A stretch of DNA of 23,547 nt, taken from contig CAZOZX010000024.1 of the NCBI GenBank assembly GCA_964584415.1, positions 1 to 23,547 on the forward strand. The letters are read 5' to 3'. Below are positions 8,401 to 15,065 of the stretch, one piece after another. This DNA comes from PHAA01 sp964584415. GTDB taxonomy: Bacteria; Bacillota; Syntrophomonadia; Syntrophomonadales; Syntrophomonadaceae. The first letter of the stretch is position 1; each line of letters starts with the position of its first letter. Position numbers and translations under genes: made by a program. The notes under the pieces are model-generated. The model worked only from the letters and a program-made list of their open reading frames with translations, searched no databases and was not told the DNA's origin.

Positions 8401-8540
8401 CTCCTATATTTAAACTGCCACCACTATGATGAGGCTCACCCGGATGCTGCCTGGTTATAGTCCATATTCTAGCAGTAATTCTTATTCAGCGAAACTCCGA
8501 AGCATAGAAATAACTGCCATAATTTACATAGATTATCTAG

Positions 8541-8569
8541 TTGTATTCCCGAAAAATAGGTATTATAAT
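8541..8569 (+). promoter_or_regulatory. Promoter of the structured RNA
   Basis: TTGTAT (8541-8546), 17-bp spacer, perfect TATAAT (8564-8569). Transcription should start about seven bases later, exactly where the 5' arm of the closing helix begins. Confidence 0.75.
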
Positions 8570-8575
8570 GTACAT

Positions 8576-8831
8576 AAGGTGGCGGAGAGATTAAGCAACT
8601 CGGATGGTTAATCCTAAGGTTTTTAGTTTCCTTCCACGTACCCAGGTGAAAATTTAGTACCCAGTACCCTTCTTTAGATAAAAAGTAAGAACAAGGTTAC
8701 TCTAAAAAATCCTTCGTATTGGTGTCCTGTACAGGTAAAAAGTGAGGTTTTTGGTTCTTGAGCTACTCGGTTTCCCTCCGCCACCTTGTCAGAACTTGAA
8801 ACTCCTCCAGGCAGACTGGAGGAGTTTTTTA
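8576..8831 (+). ncRNA. Independent structured small RNA, 6S-like architecture
   Basis: A free-standing transcription unit without a credible ORF. Its two ends, AAGGTGGCGGAG (8576-8587) and CTCCGCCACCTT (8776-8787), pair perfectly over 12 bp. Further in, GGTTTTTAG pairs with CTAAAAAATCC (two-base bulge), AGTACC with GGTTACT (one bulge), and CTTCTTT with AAAGTAAG (one bulge), giving a long rod with a large, asymmetric central bubble; CCTGTACAGG makes a small hairpin on the 3' side of the bubble. A promoter precedes and a terminator follows. The length and the closed-stem/open-bubble/rod plan fit 6S RNA, which binds sigma-A RNA polymerase, but I do not recognise a diagnostic sequence. SRP RNA, RNase P, tmRNA and known riboswitch motifs were looked for and not found. 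The call of a structured RNA is firm; the 6S assignment is a guess. Confidence 0.65.
8801..8830 (+). terminator. Intrinsic terminator of the structured RNA
   Basis: ACTCCTCCAG, loop GCAGA, CTGGAGGAGT: ten perfect pairs followed by a run of T. Confidence 0.9.
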
Positions 8832-8859
8832 TTTGCTGATATTTTTGCGTTTGAGCCTA

Positions 8860-8888
8860 TTGTTATTTACATATATTTCCTTTATTAT
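8860..8888 (+). promoter_or_regulatory. Promoter of the small membrane protein gene
   Basis: TTGTTA (8860-8865), 17-bp spacer, TATTAT (8883-8888), about 40 bp before the start codon and after the RNA's terminator. Confidence 0.6.
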
Positions 8889-8929
8889 GTTTGATAACCG
8901 CAGTAGATAGCAACGAGGTGACAGTGATG

Positions 8930-9280
8930 AAATATTTGAGTATGGCATTAGCTCTGTTGGCGGGCTCGATACTTGGCTTTTTTGGGGTTTTGGTAACCGT
9001 CTTTGCGGATGGTTCTCTCACCGAAAGGCTTGTCACAGTTGGGTTGATATTATTGGTATACGCTCTTTTAGGTGCTGTATGGGCTTACTTCCAGCCTAAG
9101 TACTCCTGGTCCTGGGGGCTAATCGTTGGTTTGCCCGGGATTATGATCCTAGGCCTATACATATTGAGCCAGTTTAATCCCTATTATCTTTTATATATGG
9201 TTATGATTATGGCCATCGCCTGTTTGGGTGCTTTCGGCGGCAGTTCTTTAAGTCCCCGAAAAAAACAGGCATTCAACTAG
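8930..9280 (+). CDS. Small four-helix membrane protein of unknown function
   Basis: A 116-residue, very hydrophobic protein with four likely membrane spans: about residues 3-27, 34-54, 64-84 and 86-105, ending in a short basic tail (SPRKKQAFN). I do not recognise a family. The start ATG 8930 is chosen because GAGGTG lies six bases upstream; a longer reading from 8891 has no ribosome site. It has its own promoter and terminator, so it is monocistronic. Nothing in the sequence shows a substrate or enzymatic motif; it could be a small stress or envelope protein. Confidence 0.75.
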   Translation, partial: KYLSMALALLAGSILGFFGVLVTVFADGSLTERLVTVGLILLVYALLGAVWAYFQPKYSWSWGLIVGLPGIMILGLYILSQFNPYYLLYMVMIMAIACLGAFGGSSLSPRKKQAFN

Positions 9281-9318
9281 GAGCTATTCTTTTCTGCCCA
9301 TTAATCTAAAACTAAAAT

Positions 9319-9346
9319 GGCCCTGTATTTTACCAGGGCTATTTCA
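9319..9346 (+). terminator. Terminator after the small membrane protein gene
   Basis: GCCCTG (9320-9325), an eight-base loop, CAGGGC (9334-9339), then a T-rich tail that is interrupted (TATTTCATT). Confidence 0.6.
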
Positions 9347-9472
9347 TTCTATCGACCCACAATCATACCGATTAGCCTATTTTCTACCTGTAACAAATTA
9401 TGTTAGTCTATTGCTAGGATTATAGACGCGTTATTTGTTTTATTATGTCTAACATCGAAATGAGGTAATGTT

Positions 9473-9886
9473 ATGCTGCCAGATTACTTACGGGAGATCC
9501 TGAAGTCAAACCAGGTCTGCTGCCTGGGAACTCTTAATGGTGATGAACCATACTTGTCCTTAATGTTTTTTAGCTTGGATGCAAAAGAAGACATTTTGAT
9601 TATGAGCAGCCGCAAGGATAGTACTAAAATAGACAACCTGAAAAGCAATCCCCGGGCAGCGGTATTGATAAGTACGGAAAATAGAAATCAGGCTATCACT
9701 TTGAGCGGATCGGTCCAGCTAGCAGAAGGCGAACGAGCTGAAAAATACCGCTTGATTCACCAGCAAAACCATCCCATGCAGGCACCATTTATCTCTGACC
9801 AGGCAGCTATTATTGTCTTTAAACCACTGCGGGCAGTAATCTCCGACCCTGAAGACCATGTCACCTACTGGCAGGAAAAGCAATGA
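9473..9886 (+). CDS. Pyridoxamine-5'-phosphate-oxidase-like split-barrel flavoprotein
   Basis: A 137-residue member of the PNPOx-like FMN-binding split-barrel superfamily, which covers many small flavin or F420 proteins besides true PNPOx. Seen: the typical opening (LKSNQVCCLGTLNGDEPYLSLMFF), the strand IMSSRKDSTKIDNLKSNPRAAVLIS containing the STK.NL..NP..A pattern that contacts the flavin phosphate, and the later SGSVQLAE strand. The residues needed for PLP synthesis are not evident, so a redox or heme/flavin-handling role is more likely than vitamin B6 synthesis. ATG 9473 has GAGGT eight bases upstream. It stands alone and converges with the cysteine-rich genes across a shared hairpin. Confidence 0.85.
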   Translation: MLPDYLREILKSNQVCCLGTLNGDEPYLSLMFFSLDAKEDILIMSSRKDSTKIDNLKSNPRAAVLISTENRNQAITLSGSVQLAEGERAEKYRLIHQQNHPMQAPFISDQAAIIVFKPLRAVISDPEDHVTYWQEKQ

Positions 9887-9914
9887 AAAAATGAGGAGGC
9901 GGTCAAGCCTCCTC
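9886..9914 (-). terminator. Hairpin terminator between convergent genes
   Basis: GAGGAGGC (9893-9900), loop GGTCAA, GCCTCCTC (9907-9914). On the minus strand it is followed by a T-run (A-run at 9886-9891), so it ends the cysteine-rich gene; on the plus strand the tail is weaker. Confidence 0.75.
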
Positions 9915-9940
9915 TTGTCTGTCTTGATTAGTTGGGACGG

Positions 9941-10750
9941 TTAACCTTCGCCTTCATCTATAGGGCATTCGCATGCGCCGGAGGCAGCATCGCCGCAATT
10001 AACAAATGTCTCGCCGGGGGCAGCAGTAGCTTTGAAGTTAACCGGTACTTCGACACAAAGCAGCTGGGAAACGGTAAAGGTACAGGTACCTCCAGGAATC
10101 CCGCCACAGGGCGTTATACCTACCACGGCAGGAGCGCAGCAGAAGGTACTGGTGGGACCAACACAGACCTCCGGGGTGATGGTGATGGGCACACAGACAT
10201 TGATGAGTTGGGAGGCTAGTACTTCACACACTTCATTGCAGACGGGACCACAGATAGCTAAAGCAGAGGAGGCAAGATCTCCTCCTTTAACACAAACATT
10301 CACAGGTCCGATTGGGAAAAGCGTGGTCAGTTCAAAACAGAACAGCCCTGTGCTGCCTGGTCCATTGAGGACTTTGCTTACAGCAAAATTAAACTTTAGT
10401 CCTGGGCAGCCGGTAGTTGGATCAGCATTTGGGGGGATAAATAGCTCTACGTTTTCGTCGGTTATTATTTGGGGTATACCCCCAATGGTTACCTCAATGT
10501 TAGTAATTTGCTCGCGGGTGATATTGGCGCATAATGACAATACCCAGTGGCTTAAGTCCACAAATGTCGAATTATCTGCTCCGACACCGGTTACCCGGTA
10601 GCAAAAGCGTTGGTTTTCACCGGGTTCGGGGTTTAATATTGACAGGTCGGGATCGAGTTCAAAAGTGAACGGCAATATCTGTTCCCCGATAAGAACAGCA
10701 CTGTAATCAATGGTGTTGTTGCATTCTTGGGTTGGAACCGGACATGGCAT
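9941..10750 (-). CDS. Cysteine-rich protein, possible spore-surface component (1)
   Basis: A 269-residue protein with about 20 Cys, few charges in its C-terminal half, and many Val, Gly, Pro and Thr. The first half reads like beta-sandwich repeats with hydrophobic strands (FCYRVTGVG, GLKFNFAVS, FCFELTTLFPIGPVNVCVKGG). The second half is dense in Cys, including VCVPITITPEVCVGPTSTFCC, and closes with the motif C-x-F-x3-Q-x2-C-V-E-V-P-V-x-F-x-A. The next gene upstream ends in the same motif. No signal peptide or LPxTG is present, which fits assembly inside a mother cell, as for spore coat or exosporium proteins cross-linked by disulfides. That role is inference. The start ATG 10750 is preferred because GGAGG lies just upstream; an earlier GTG has no ribosome site. 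Confidence 0.75.
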   Translation of the reverse strand: MPCPVPTQECNNTIDYSAVLIGEQILPFTFELDPDLSILNPEPGENQRFCYRVTGVGADNSTFVDLSHWVLSLCANITREQITNIEVTIGGIPQIITDENVELFIPPNADPTTGCPGLKFNFAVSKVLNGPGSTGLFCFELTTLFPIGPVNVCVKGGDLASSALAICGPVCNEVCEVLASQLINVCVPITITPEVCVGPTSTFCCAPAVVGITPCGGIPGGTCTFTVSQLLCVEVPVNFKATAAPGETFVNCGDAASGACECPIDEGEG

Positions 10751-10846
10751 TTTGATAATTCCTCCTTTCTTTTCCACATAATATGCGGTGGTGAGAAAAA
10801 ATGTTAATGGGAGGAAATTTTACTCCCGGCAAAATGCATTTGAGAT

Positions 10847-11344
10847 TTAGTCCTCCTCGTCCTCGTATTCAACATCACCACTATTACAGTCATCGCATCG
10901 TTCAGTTGATGCTTCATGGCATTCAACCCGGGGTTGGTCTAAATGTACCTTGGCGCCAAAATGGACCGGTACTTCTATGCAGATCTCCTGGGTAAAAATG
11001 AAATAGCAGATCTCATCATCTGTTTTACCGCCGTCCTGGCGATAATCAGTCCATTCATCATAGGGATCGTATTTGCCGCCGCAACGCGCATCCCTGAGAA
11101 CTGGATCTCCGTTGCAAAAAGTTCGGGGTTTGCCGGCTGCAGAAAAGGGTTTTACCGCTACCGGCACACTGACTGTCGCTTTTTGGTAGGCTTTGCTGGT
11201 ACAAAATTTTTGCTGGCTTAAAATCCCCAGGGATTCTTGCATGGGTCCTGCTGCTTCAGCCCGGCGATCATAGGCGGACTCCCGCTCCTGTTTGTTTTTT
11301 CCTGCATCATAACTAGTGAAGCAGTTATACTTTTTTTTGTGCAC
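10847..11344 (-). CDS. Cysteine-rich protein, possible spore-surface component (2)
   Basis: About 165 residues in two parts. The N-terminal half is basic and polar (HKKKYNCFTSYDAGKNKQ...) without a signal peptide; the C-terminal half has several Cys and ends in a very acidic tail (VEYEDEED). The stretch CYFIFTQEICIEVPVHFGAKV matches CTFTVSQLLCVEVPVNFKATA of the neighbouring protein, so the two share a domain. Start GTG 11344 is supported by GGAGGTGA seven bases upstream. Transcribed in the same direction as the downstream cysteine-rich gene with about 96 bp between them, which suggests one unit. I do not recognise a named family; a spore-envelope role is inferred from composition and pairing only. 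Confidence 0.72.
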   Translation of the reverse strand: MHKKKYNCFTSYDAGKNKQERESAYDRRAEAAGPMQESLGILSQQKFCTSKAYQKATVSVPVAVKPFSAAGKPRTFCNGDPVLRDARCGGKYDPYDEWTDYRQDGGKTDDEICYFIFTQEICIEVPVHFGAKVHLDQPRVECHEASTERCDDCNSGDVEYEDEED

Positions 11345-11444
11345 GTTTGGCTCACCTCCATTAACCCGTGCTATCAATATAGTATTGATTTTAGCTATAG
11401 AGTGTTACGGATTTTGTCTGTTCCGTTTCATTCACGCCACCCAG

Positions 11445-11480
11445 AAAAATACATTTCCCTGCAGCAGCAGGGAAATGTAT
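11445..11480 (-). terminator. Terminator of the Rieske oxidoreductase gene
   Basis: A perfect 14-bp inverted repeat (11449-11462 and 11467-11480) around the loop AGCA. On the minus strand it is followed by a T-run, downstream of the gene ending at 11538. Confidence 0.9.
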
Positions 11481-11537
11481 TGATCATATATGGCTAAAGA
11501 AACCCGCTCTTCAAAGTAAAACCAGTCTTGCCGGACT

Positions 11538-13097
11538 TTACTGAACAACGTTGGGTTCCACATCATTACGGTTTTCTTCGATCGGCTTCAAGTAATTTAA
11601 AGCTGGTCCCTCCACTATCGATCCTTCAGGGGTAAACCTGGACCCGTGGCACGGGCAGTCCCAGGTGTGCTCAGCGTTATTCCAGCCTAGTTCGCAGCCC
11701 ATGTGGGTACAGGTTATGTCCAACATATGCAGATGGTTATCTTCATCCCGGTAGGCACCCGTCTTTTCCCCGTGCCAACTTATAACTTCTGCTTGCCCTT
11801 GGGAAATATCCTCATGCTTTGATACCGGGCTTATTTTTCCGGATACATAATGTTTGGCAACGTCTGCATTCTGAACCACCAGTTGGCCCAGATTGGGAAA
11901 CCGCGATGGTTTGTAAACCTCTGCCCATGGATTATCACCTTTGATTATTAAATCTCTTATTATCATGGCTGATGCAGTGCTGTTGGTCATCCCCCACTTG
12001 TTAAATCCAGTGGCTATATATATGTCGGGATTCGAGGCGGTTAGCCGTCCCACGTAAGGTATGCTGTCCAAAGTCATGCAGTCCTGGGTTGACCAGCGAT
12101 AGGGTATATCGATTATAGTAAAGTTCTCCCTGGCCCAGCTTTCAATATTAGCATAGTGTTGGTTGGTGTCACTATCCTGCCCGGTTTTATGACTCTCGCC
12201 GCCCACTATTATTAACTCCCGGTCGCCAAAAGGCTGGGACCGCAAAGATCGCACCGGTTGCTCGGCCGACAAAAACACACCCTGGGGCAATTTGGTATCG
12301 GCGATAACCCCGAGCGCATAAGAGCGGGATACCCATATACGGGCGAAATATAATCCTCCCCCATCATAGAAAGGAAAATGTGAGGCAATGATTACCTTGG
12401 ATGACTTGATGTTTCGGCCGGAGTGAGTAATAAGCAGGTATTTCCCCCTGGATTGCTCTTCAATGTTCATAGCCCGGGTGTGCTCGAAGATTTGACCGCC
12501 TTTGCCAACGATCTGCTGAATCAGGGCATCCAGGTACTTCAGCGGATGAAACTGAGCCTGGTTATTGAAACGCACAGCTGCTTTAGTCGGGAAAGGCAGA
12601 TGAATCTCCTCCGCAAAATCGGCGTCAATTCCTAAACTGCAGGCAGCTTCAACCTCATCCTGGATGTCTTTAATATACTGGTCAGACTGAGTGTAAACAT
12701 AAGCTGGAAGCCTGATAAAGTCGCATTCAATATTGTGTTGCTTGATTATATCGCCAATGGCATGGATCGCTTCCTGGTTAGCCTCCGCATATTGGCGGGC
12801 TTTTTCTTCGCCTATATCTTTTTTGAGCCGGGCGTAAATAAGAGCATGCTGGGATGTCACCTTGGCGGTAGTATGGCCGGTAGTGCCATGCAGGAGCCTA
12901 TCGGCCTCCACAATGGCCACTTTCATTCCTTCCTCGGTAAGAAAGTAGGCGCAATTTAAACCGGCTATGCCTCCCCCAATTATGGCCACATCAACCTCCA
13001 AATCTTTCTCCAGGGCAGGATAGTCTGGTCTGGAGGTTGAATCCAGCCAGTAGGAAATATTTCTTTCCGGATATTTATCGCTGTTGATTTTAATCAC
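11538..13097 (-). CDS. FAD-dependent oxidoreductase with C-terminal Rieske [2Fe-2S] domain (YhfW-like)
   Basis: Two-domain redox protein. Residues about 35-400 form a DadA/glycine-oxidase-type FAD amine oxidoreductase: the dinucleotide-binding VDVAIIGGGIAGLNCAYFL opens it, and GRLTASNPDIYIATGFNKWGMT is the late FAD-binding strand. The C-terminal ~90 residues are a Rieske domain with CTHMGC (463-468) and CPCHGS (481-486): Cys463, His465, Cys481 and His484 bind the cluster, and Cys468 and Cys483 can form the disulfide of high-potential Rieske proteins. Bacillus YhfW has this build; the substrate is unknown. The only usable start, GTG 13097, overlaps GAGGA, so initiation is unusual. An imperfect TTGATT/TATAAT pair (13147-13173, 15-bp spacer) may be its promoter. 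Monocistronic. Confidence 0.9.
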   Translation of the reverse strand: MIKINSDKYPERNISYWLDSTSRPDYPALEKDLEVDVAIIGGGIAGLNCAYFLTEEGMKVAIVEADRLLHGTTGHTTAKVTSQHALIYARLKKDIGEEKARQYAEANQEAIHAIGDIIKQHNIECDFIRLPAYVYTQSDQYIKDIQDEVEAACSLGIDADFAEEIHLPFPTKAAVRFNNQAQFHPLKYLDALIQQIVGKGGQIFEHTRAMNIEEQSRGKYLLITHSGRNIKSSKVIIASHFPFYDGGGLYFARIWVSRSYALGVIADTKLPQGVFLSAEQPVRSLRSQPFGDRELIIVGGESHKTGQDSDTNQHYANIESWARENFTIIDIPYRWSTQDCMTLDSIPYVGRLTASNPDIYIATGFNKWGMTNSTASAMIIRDLIIKGDNPWAEVYKPSRFPNLGQLVVQNADVAKHYVSGKISPVSKHEDISQGQAEVISWHGEKTGAYRDEDNHLHMLDITCTHMGCELGWNNAEHTWDCPCHGSRFTPEGSIVEGPALNYLKPIEENRNDVEPNVVQ

Positions 13098-13188
13098 TCC
13101 TCAAGATCAGTTTTTGACTCTAGAATAGTTTGAGTCGCAGACCGCAATTATATGAGCGAAGCGTTTGAATCAACTATTTTAGAGCAAA

Positions 13189-13209
13189 TAAAAAGGGGGA
13201 GTATCCCCC
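13189..13209 (-). terminator. GC-rich hairpin with T-run
   Basis: GGGGGA-GTA-TCCCCC (13195-13209), followed on the minus strand by TTTTTATTT. It can end transcripts coming from the usp gene through the repeat region. Confidence 0.65.
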
Positions 13210-13253
13210 TACATAGTGTCAAAGAAGCTAATTTTAAGGCAGACCAAACAAAA

Positions 13254-13354
13254 AAAGCTTAGAGCAAGGCAATCGGGAGGTCCGTGATTAAGGCGTACAT
13301 GAGGTACGCCGATTAAACGGAAATTCCGAATTAACGCAGCTATCAGCCTTTTTT
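13254..13354 (+). repeat. Structured intergenic repeat, copy B
   Basis: Second copy of the element at 4615-4723, about 86% identical over 95 positions. Here the inner hairpin GGCGTAC...GTACGCC is perfect and TCCGT pairs with ACGGA. The copy sits inside a further inverted pair, CAGACC (13240-13245) and GGTCTG (13358-13363), and is flanked by two G/C palindromes (13195-13209 and 13366-13383). It lies in a 426-bp stretch without genes between the Rieske oxidoreductase and usp genes. Confidence 0.8.
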
Positions 13355-13365
13355 GACGGTCTGAA

Positions 13366-13383
13366 GGGGGGAATATTCCCCCC
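13366..13383. repeat. Perfect 18-bp palindrome
   Basis: GGGGGGAATATTCCCCCC, close in sequence to the hairpin at 13195-13209 on the other side of repeat copy B. It has no T-run of its own. Confidence 0.7.
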
Positions 13384-13523
13384 GATTCCGAGTCGCAATC
13401 ATTATTTGAACTTTTGATCTCTTGGAAAAGAGCAAATACAGGTATAGCGTTAATAGCCAAATAACCACGATCTATTTTGCAGATGTAATTGATATTCTTT
13501 ATTTAATTCTGGGTAAAAACATT

Positions 13524-13916
13524 TTATTTGATTAACAATACCGGACAAGTGAGATTGTGGAGTAAAAAATCAGATACGCTGCCAAACATTATACGTCCTA
13601 TGGCTCCCCGGTTATTAGTCCCCATAACTACAACATCCGCTTTTGACTCCTCCGCAATTTTGGTGATTACCTTACCCAGTGAACGTTCCCCGGCTTCTAA
13701 TCTCCGATGGGCTACCAGGCCTTGTTCGGTAACCTTTTGAGCTGCTTCGGATTGAATTTTGGCGAGAAATTCCAGCCGGGTAGGATTGTCTTCCCTCAGA
13801 TAGGCTGAAACTATATATATCTCACCCGAAGTAGCTTTAGCCAAGTCAATAGCAGTGCCTAAAGCCTTGGCAGCGGCTTTGCCCTCATCGTATGCAACCA
13901 TAATCCTCTTAAACAT
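13524..13916 (-). CDS. Universal stress protein (UspA family)
   Basis: Small cytoplasmic Usp-domain protein of 130 residues, the normal length for one domain. Seen: the opening IMVAYDEGKAAAKAL, the middle IYIVSAY, and the closing VVVMGTNNRGAIGRIMFGSVSDFLLHNLTCPVLLI. The ATP-binding pattern G-x2-G-x9-G-(S/T) aligns as GTNN...FGS, so the second Gly is Asn here; ATP binding is probable but not certain. Family members support survival during starvation, oxidative or redox stress. The start ATG 13916 has GAGG in the leader. A promoter with a palindrome in its spacer lies about 95 bp upstream. Monocistronic. Confidence 0.9.
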   Translation of the reverse strand: MFKRIMVAYDEGKAAAKALGTAIDLAKATSGEIYIVSAYLREDNPTRLEFLAKIQSEAAQKVTEQGLVAHRRLEAGERSLGKVITKIAEESKADVVVMGTNNRGAIGRIMFGSVSDFLLHNLTCPVLLIK

Positions 13917-14010
13917 ACCCTCACCTCTTCCTCCTTGTTTACTGCACTATAGGTGCTAATCTGATTTGGTAATCTAATCCTTGTTTTAAGAGAGCGTGGT
14001 CTTTCTTTAT

Positions 14011-14039
14011 ATTGTAAGGTTTACCGGTAAGGGCAGCAA
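14011..14039 (-). promoter_or_regulatory. Promoter of the usp gene with a palindrome between -35 and -10
   Basis: On the minus strand: TTGCTG (14034-14039), 17-bp spacer, TACAAT (14011-14016). The spacer contains the perfect palindrome TTACCGGTAA (14021-14030), placed as a repressor or MerR-type activator site would be. Confidence 0.5.
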
Positions 14040-14095
14040 CTGCACCACTCCCCTGCCGACTAGAGCAACCCTGGTTTGAATCCACGAGGCGAATA

Positions 14096-14587
14096 TTAAC
14101 GATTCAACTGTTCGTAGGGGATTATGGCGGCCTTTGGATTCACGGCGATATTGATGCTGACCTTGCCGCCGGCATTGCTGCCCACAATCGCAATAGAATT
14201 GGACCCCTTGGGTACATTGACGTTTATGTTTTCAGTGTTGGCACCTTCGGATATGATTACTACGCTTTTATCGGGAGTAACCAGGCAAATTTTGAACTGC
14301 CCAGTAACGTCGGCTTTCACACTTGTTTCCAGGATACAGTCTTCGCCGGCAGCGATCGACCAAATTGTCTGCTTGCCATAAAATTGGGAGATATCTATGT
14401 TCAACTTATTTCCCTCAGTTCTTCCCAACCGGCTGCCAAAAGTATAGCTGTCCGCTTCCCGGGCTATTTTGGTATTATCGTTATATACACTTTTTCTGTA
14501 GGGATCGGTTAGAGTACAACCGCTTATTATGAATAAACTTAAGAGCAGGCATATTATTACCAAGCTTTTCGGATTTTCCGCTGTCAT
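14096..14587 (-). CDS. Putative lipoprotein of unknown function
   Basis: A 163-residue protein with a type II signal peptide: short polar start, hydrophobic LVIICLLLSLFII, then the lipobox ISGC with the lipidated Cys near residue 24. After cleavage it would be anchored to the outer face of the cytoplasmic membrane. The mature part is beta-rich (repeated short Val/Ile strands such as SVVIISEG and KVSINIAVNP), which suggests a small sandwich fold, but I recognise no family. ATG 14587 has GGGGGTG at good spacing. It is followed downstream by the usp promoter and preceded by the small membrane protein gene on the same strand with about 90 bp between, so co-transcription with that gene is possible. 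Confidence 0.8.
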   Translation of the reverse strand: MTAENPKSLVIICLLLSLFIISGCTLTDPYRKSVYNDNTKIAREADSYTFGSRLGRTEGNKLNIDISQFYGKQTIWSIAAGEDCILETSVKADVTGQFKICLVTPDKSVVIISEGANTENINVNVPKGSNSIAIVGSNAGGKVSINIAVNPKAAIIPYEQLNR

Positions 14588-14679
14588 GCCGACACCCCCT
14601 TTAATCCATCATACTTGATATTAGTATGTTTTACAAAAACCACATTGCGACCCTCCGATGATGCCTATTGAAACCTTGC

Positions 14680-14958
14680 TTAAGCAAGATATATCAAGGC
14701 TATGGGAGGAATCATAAGTATTAAGGTTGTGATTATCCACCACAAAGACAGGGGATCTTTCGATATGCGCAGTTTCAGACCTATAATGACGGTAGCCAAA
14801 GCCATCAGGATGCTGGCAGCAGCTATAACTATAGCTACTATGCCTCGGTTGGCACACCCCAAGGTGGTTTTCGGTAATGCCGCATTTATGAAAAATAGAA
14901 CCGAGAATAGTGCCGGAAGGAATATATGAAAAATCAACGGGTGCTTATCCGTCTGCAT
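14680..14958 (-). CDS. Small membrane protein of unknown function
   Basis: 92 residues with three likely membrane spans (about 9-27, 38-61 and 71-91), one Cys between the first two and a short positively charged loop (KLRISKD) before the third. AAGGAG lies at good distance from ATG 14958. I recognise no family. Its orientation and position before the lipoprotein gene suggest a shared envelope role, but that is only proximity. Confidence 0.7.
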   Translation of the reverse strand: MQTDKHPLIFHIFLPALFSVLFFINAALPKTTLGCANRGIVAIVIAAASILMALATVIIGLKLRISKDPLSLWWIITTLILMIPPIALIYLA

Positions 14959-15065
14959 GTATTCTCCTTTCTGTTGGTTATAGATTGCCGATAATCAACA
15001 GTACTTTGGCAGAAAAATAGAATTATGAGATAATCTATCAAAATGACTTTTTGAGGAGGATACTC

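Noticed and set aside
8426..8611. 61-codon plus-strand reading frame before the small RNA
   Set aside because: It crosses the RNA's promoter and closing helix, has no ribosome site and no family pattern. Bases 8401-8540 hold nothing else I can name.
8576..8831. SRP RNA, RNase P RNA, tmRNA or a known riboswitch
   Set aside because: None of their diagnostic sequences is present (for example the SRP GGAAGCAGC-type loop or the RNase P GAGGAAAGTCC), and no gene follows without an intervening terminator.
13209..13460. 83-codon minus-strand reading frame
   Set aside because: It runs through repeat copy B and its palindromes; no ribosome site and no protein-like pattern.
14030..14095. tRNA-like 3' half with GGTTTGAATCC
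   Set aside because: The loop lacks C56, only three pairs form in the T-stem and no acceptor, D or anticodon arms can be drawn. Not a tRNA, and not selC.
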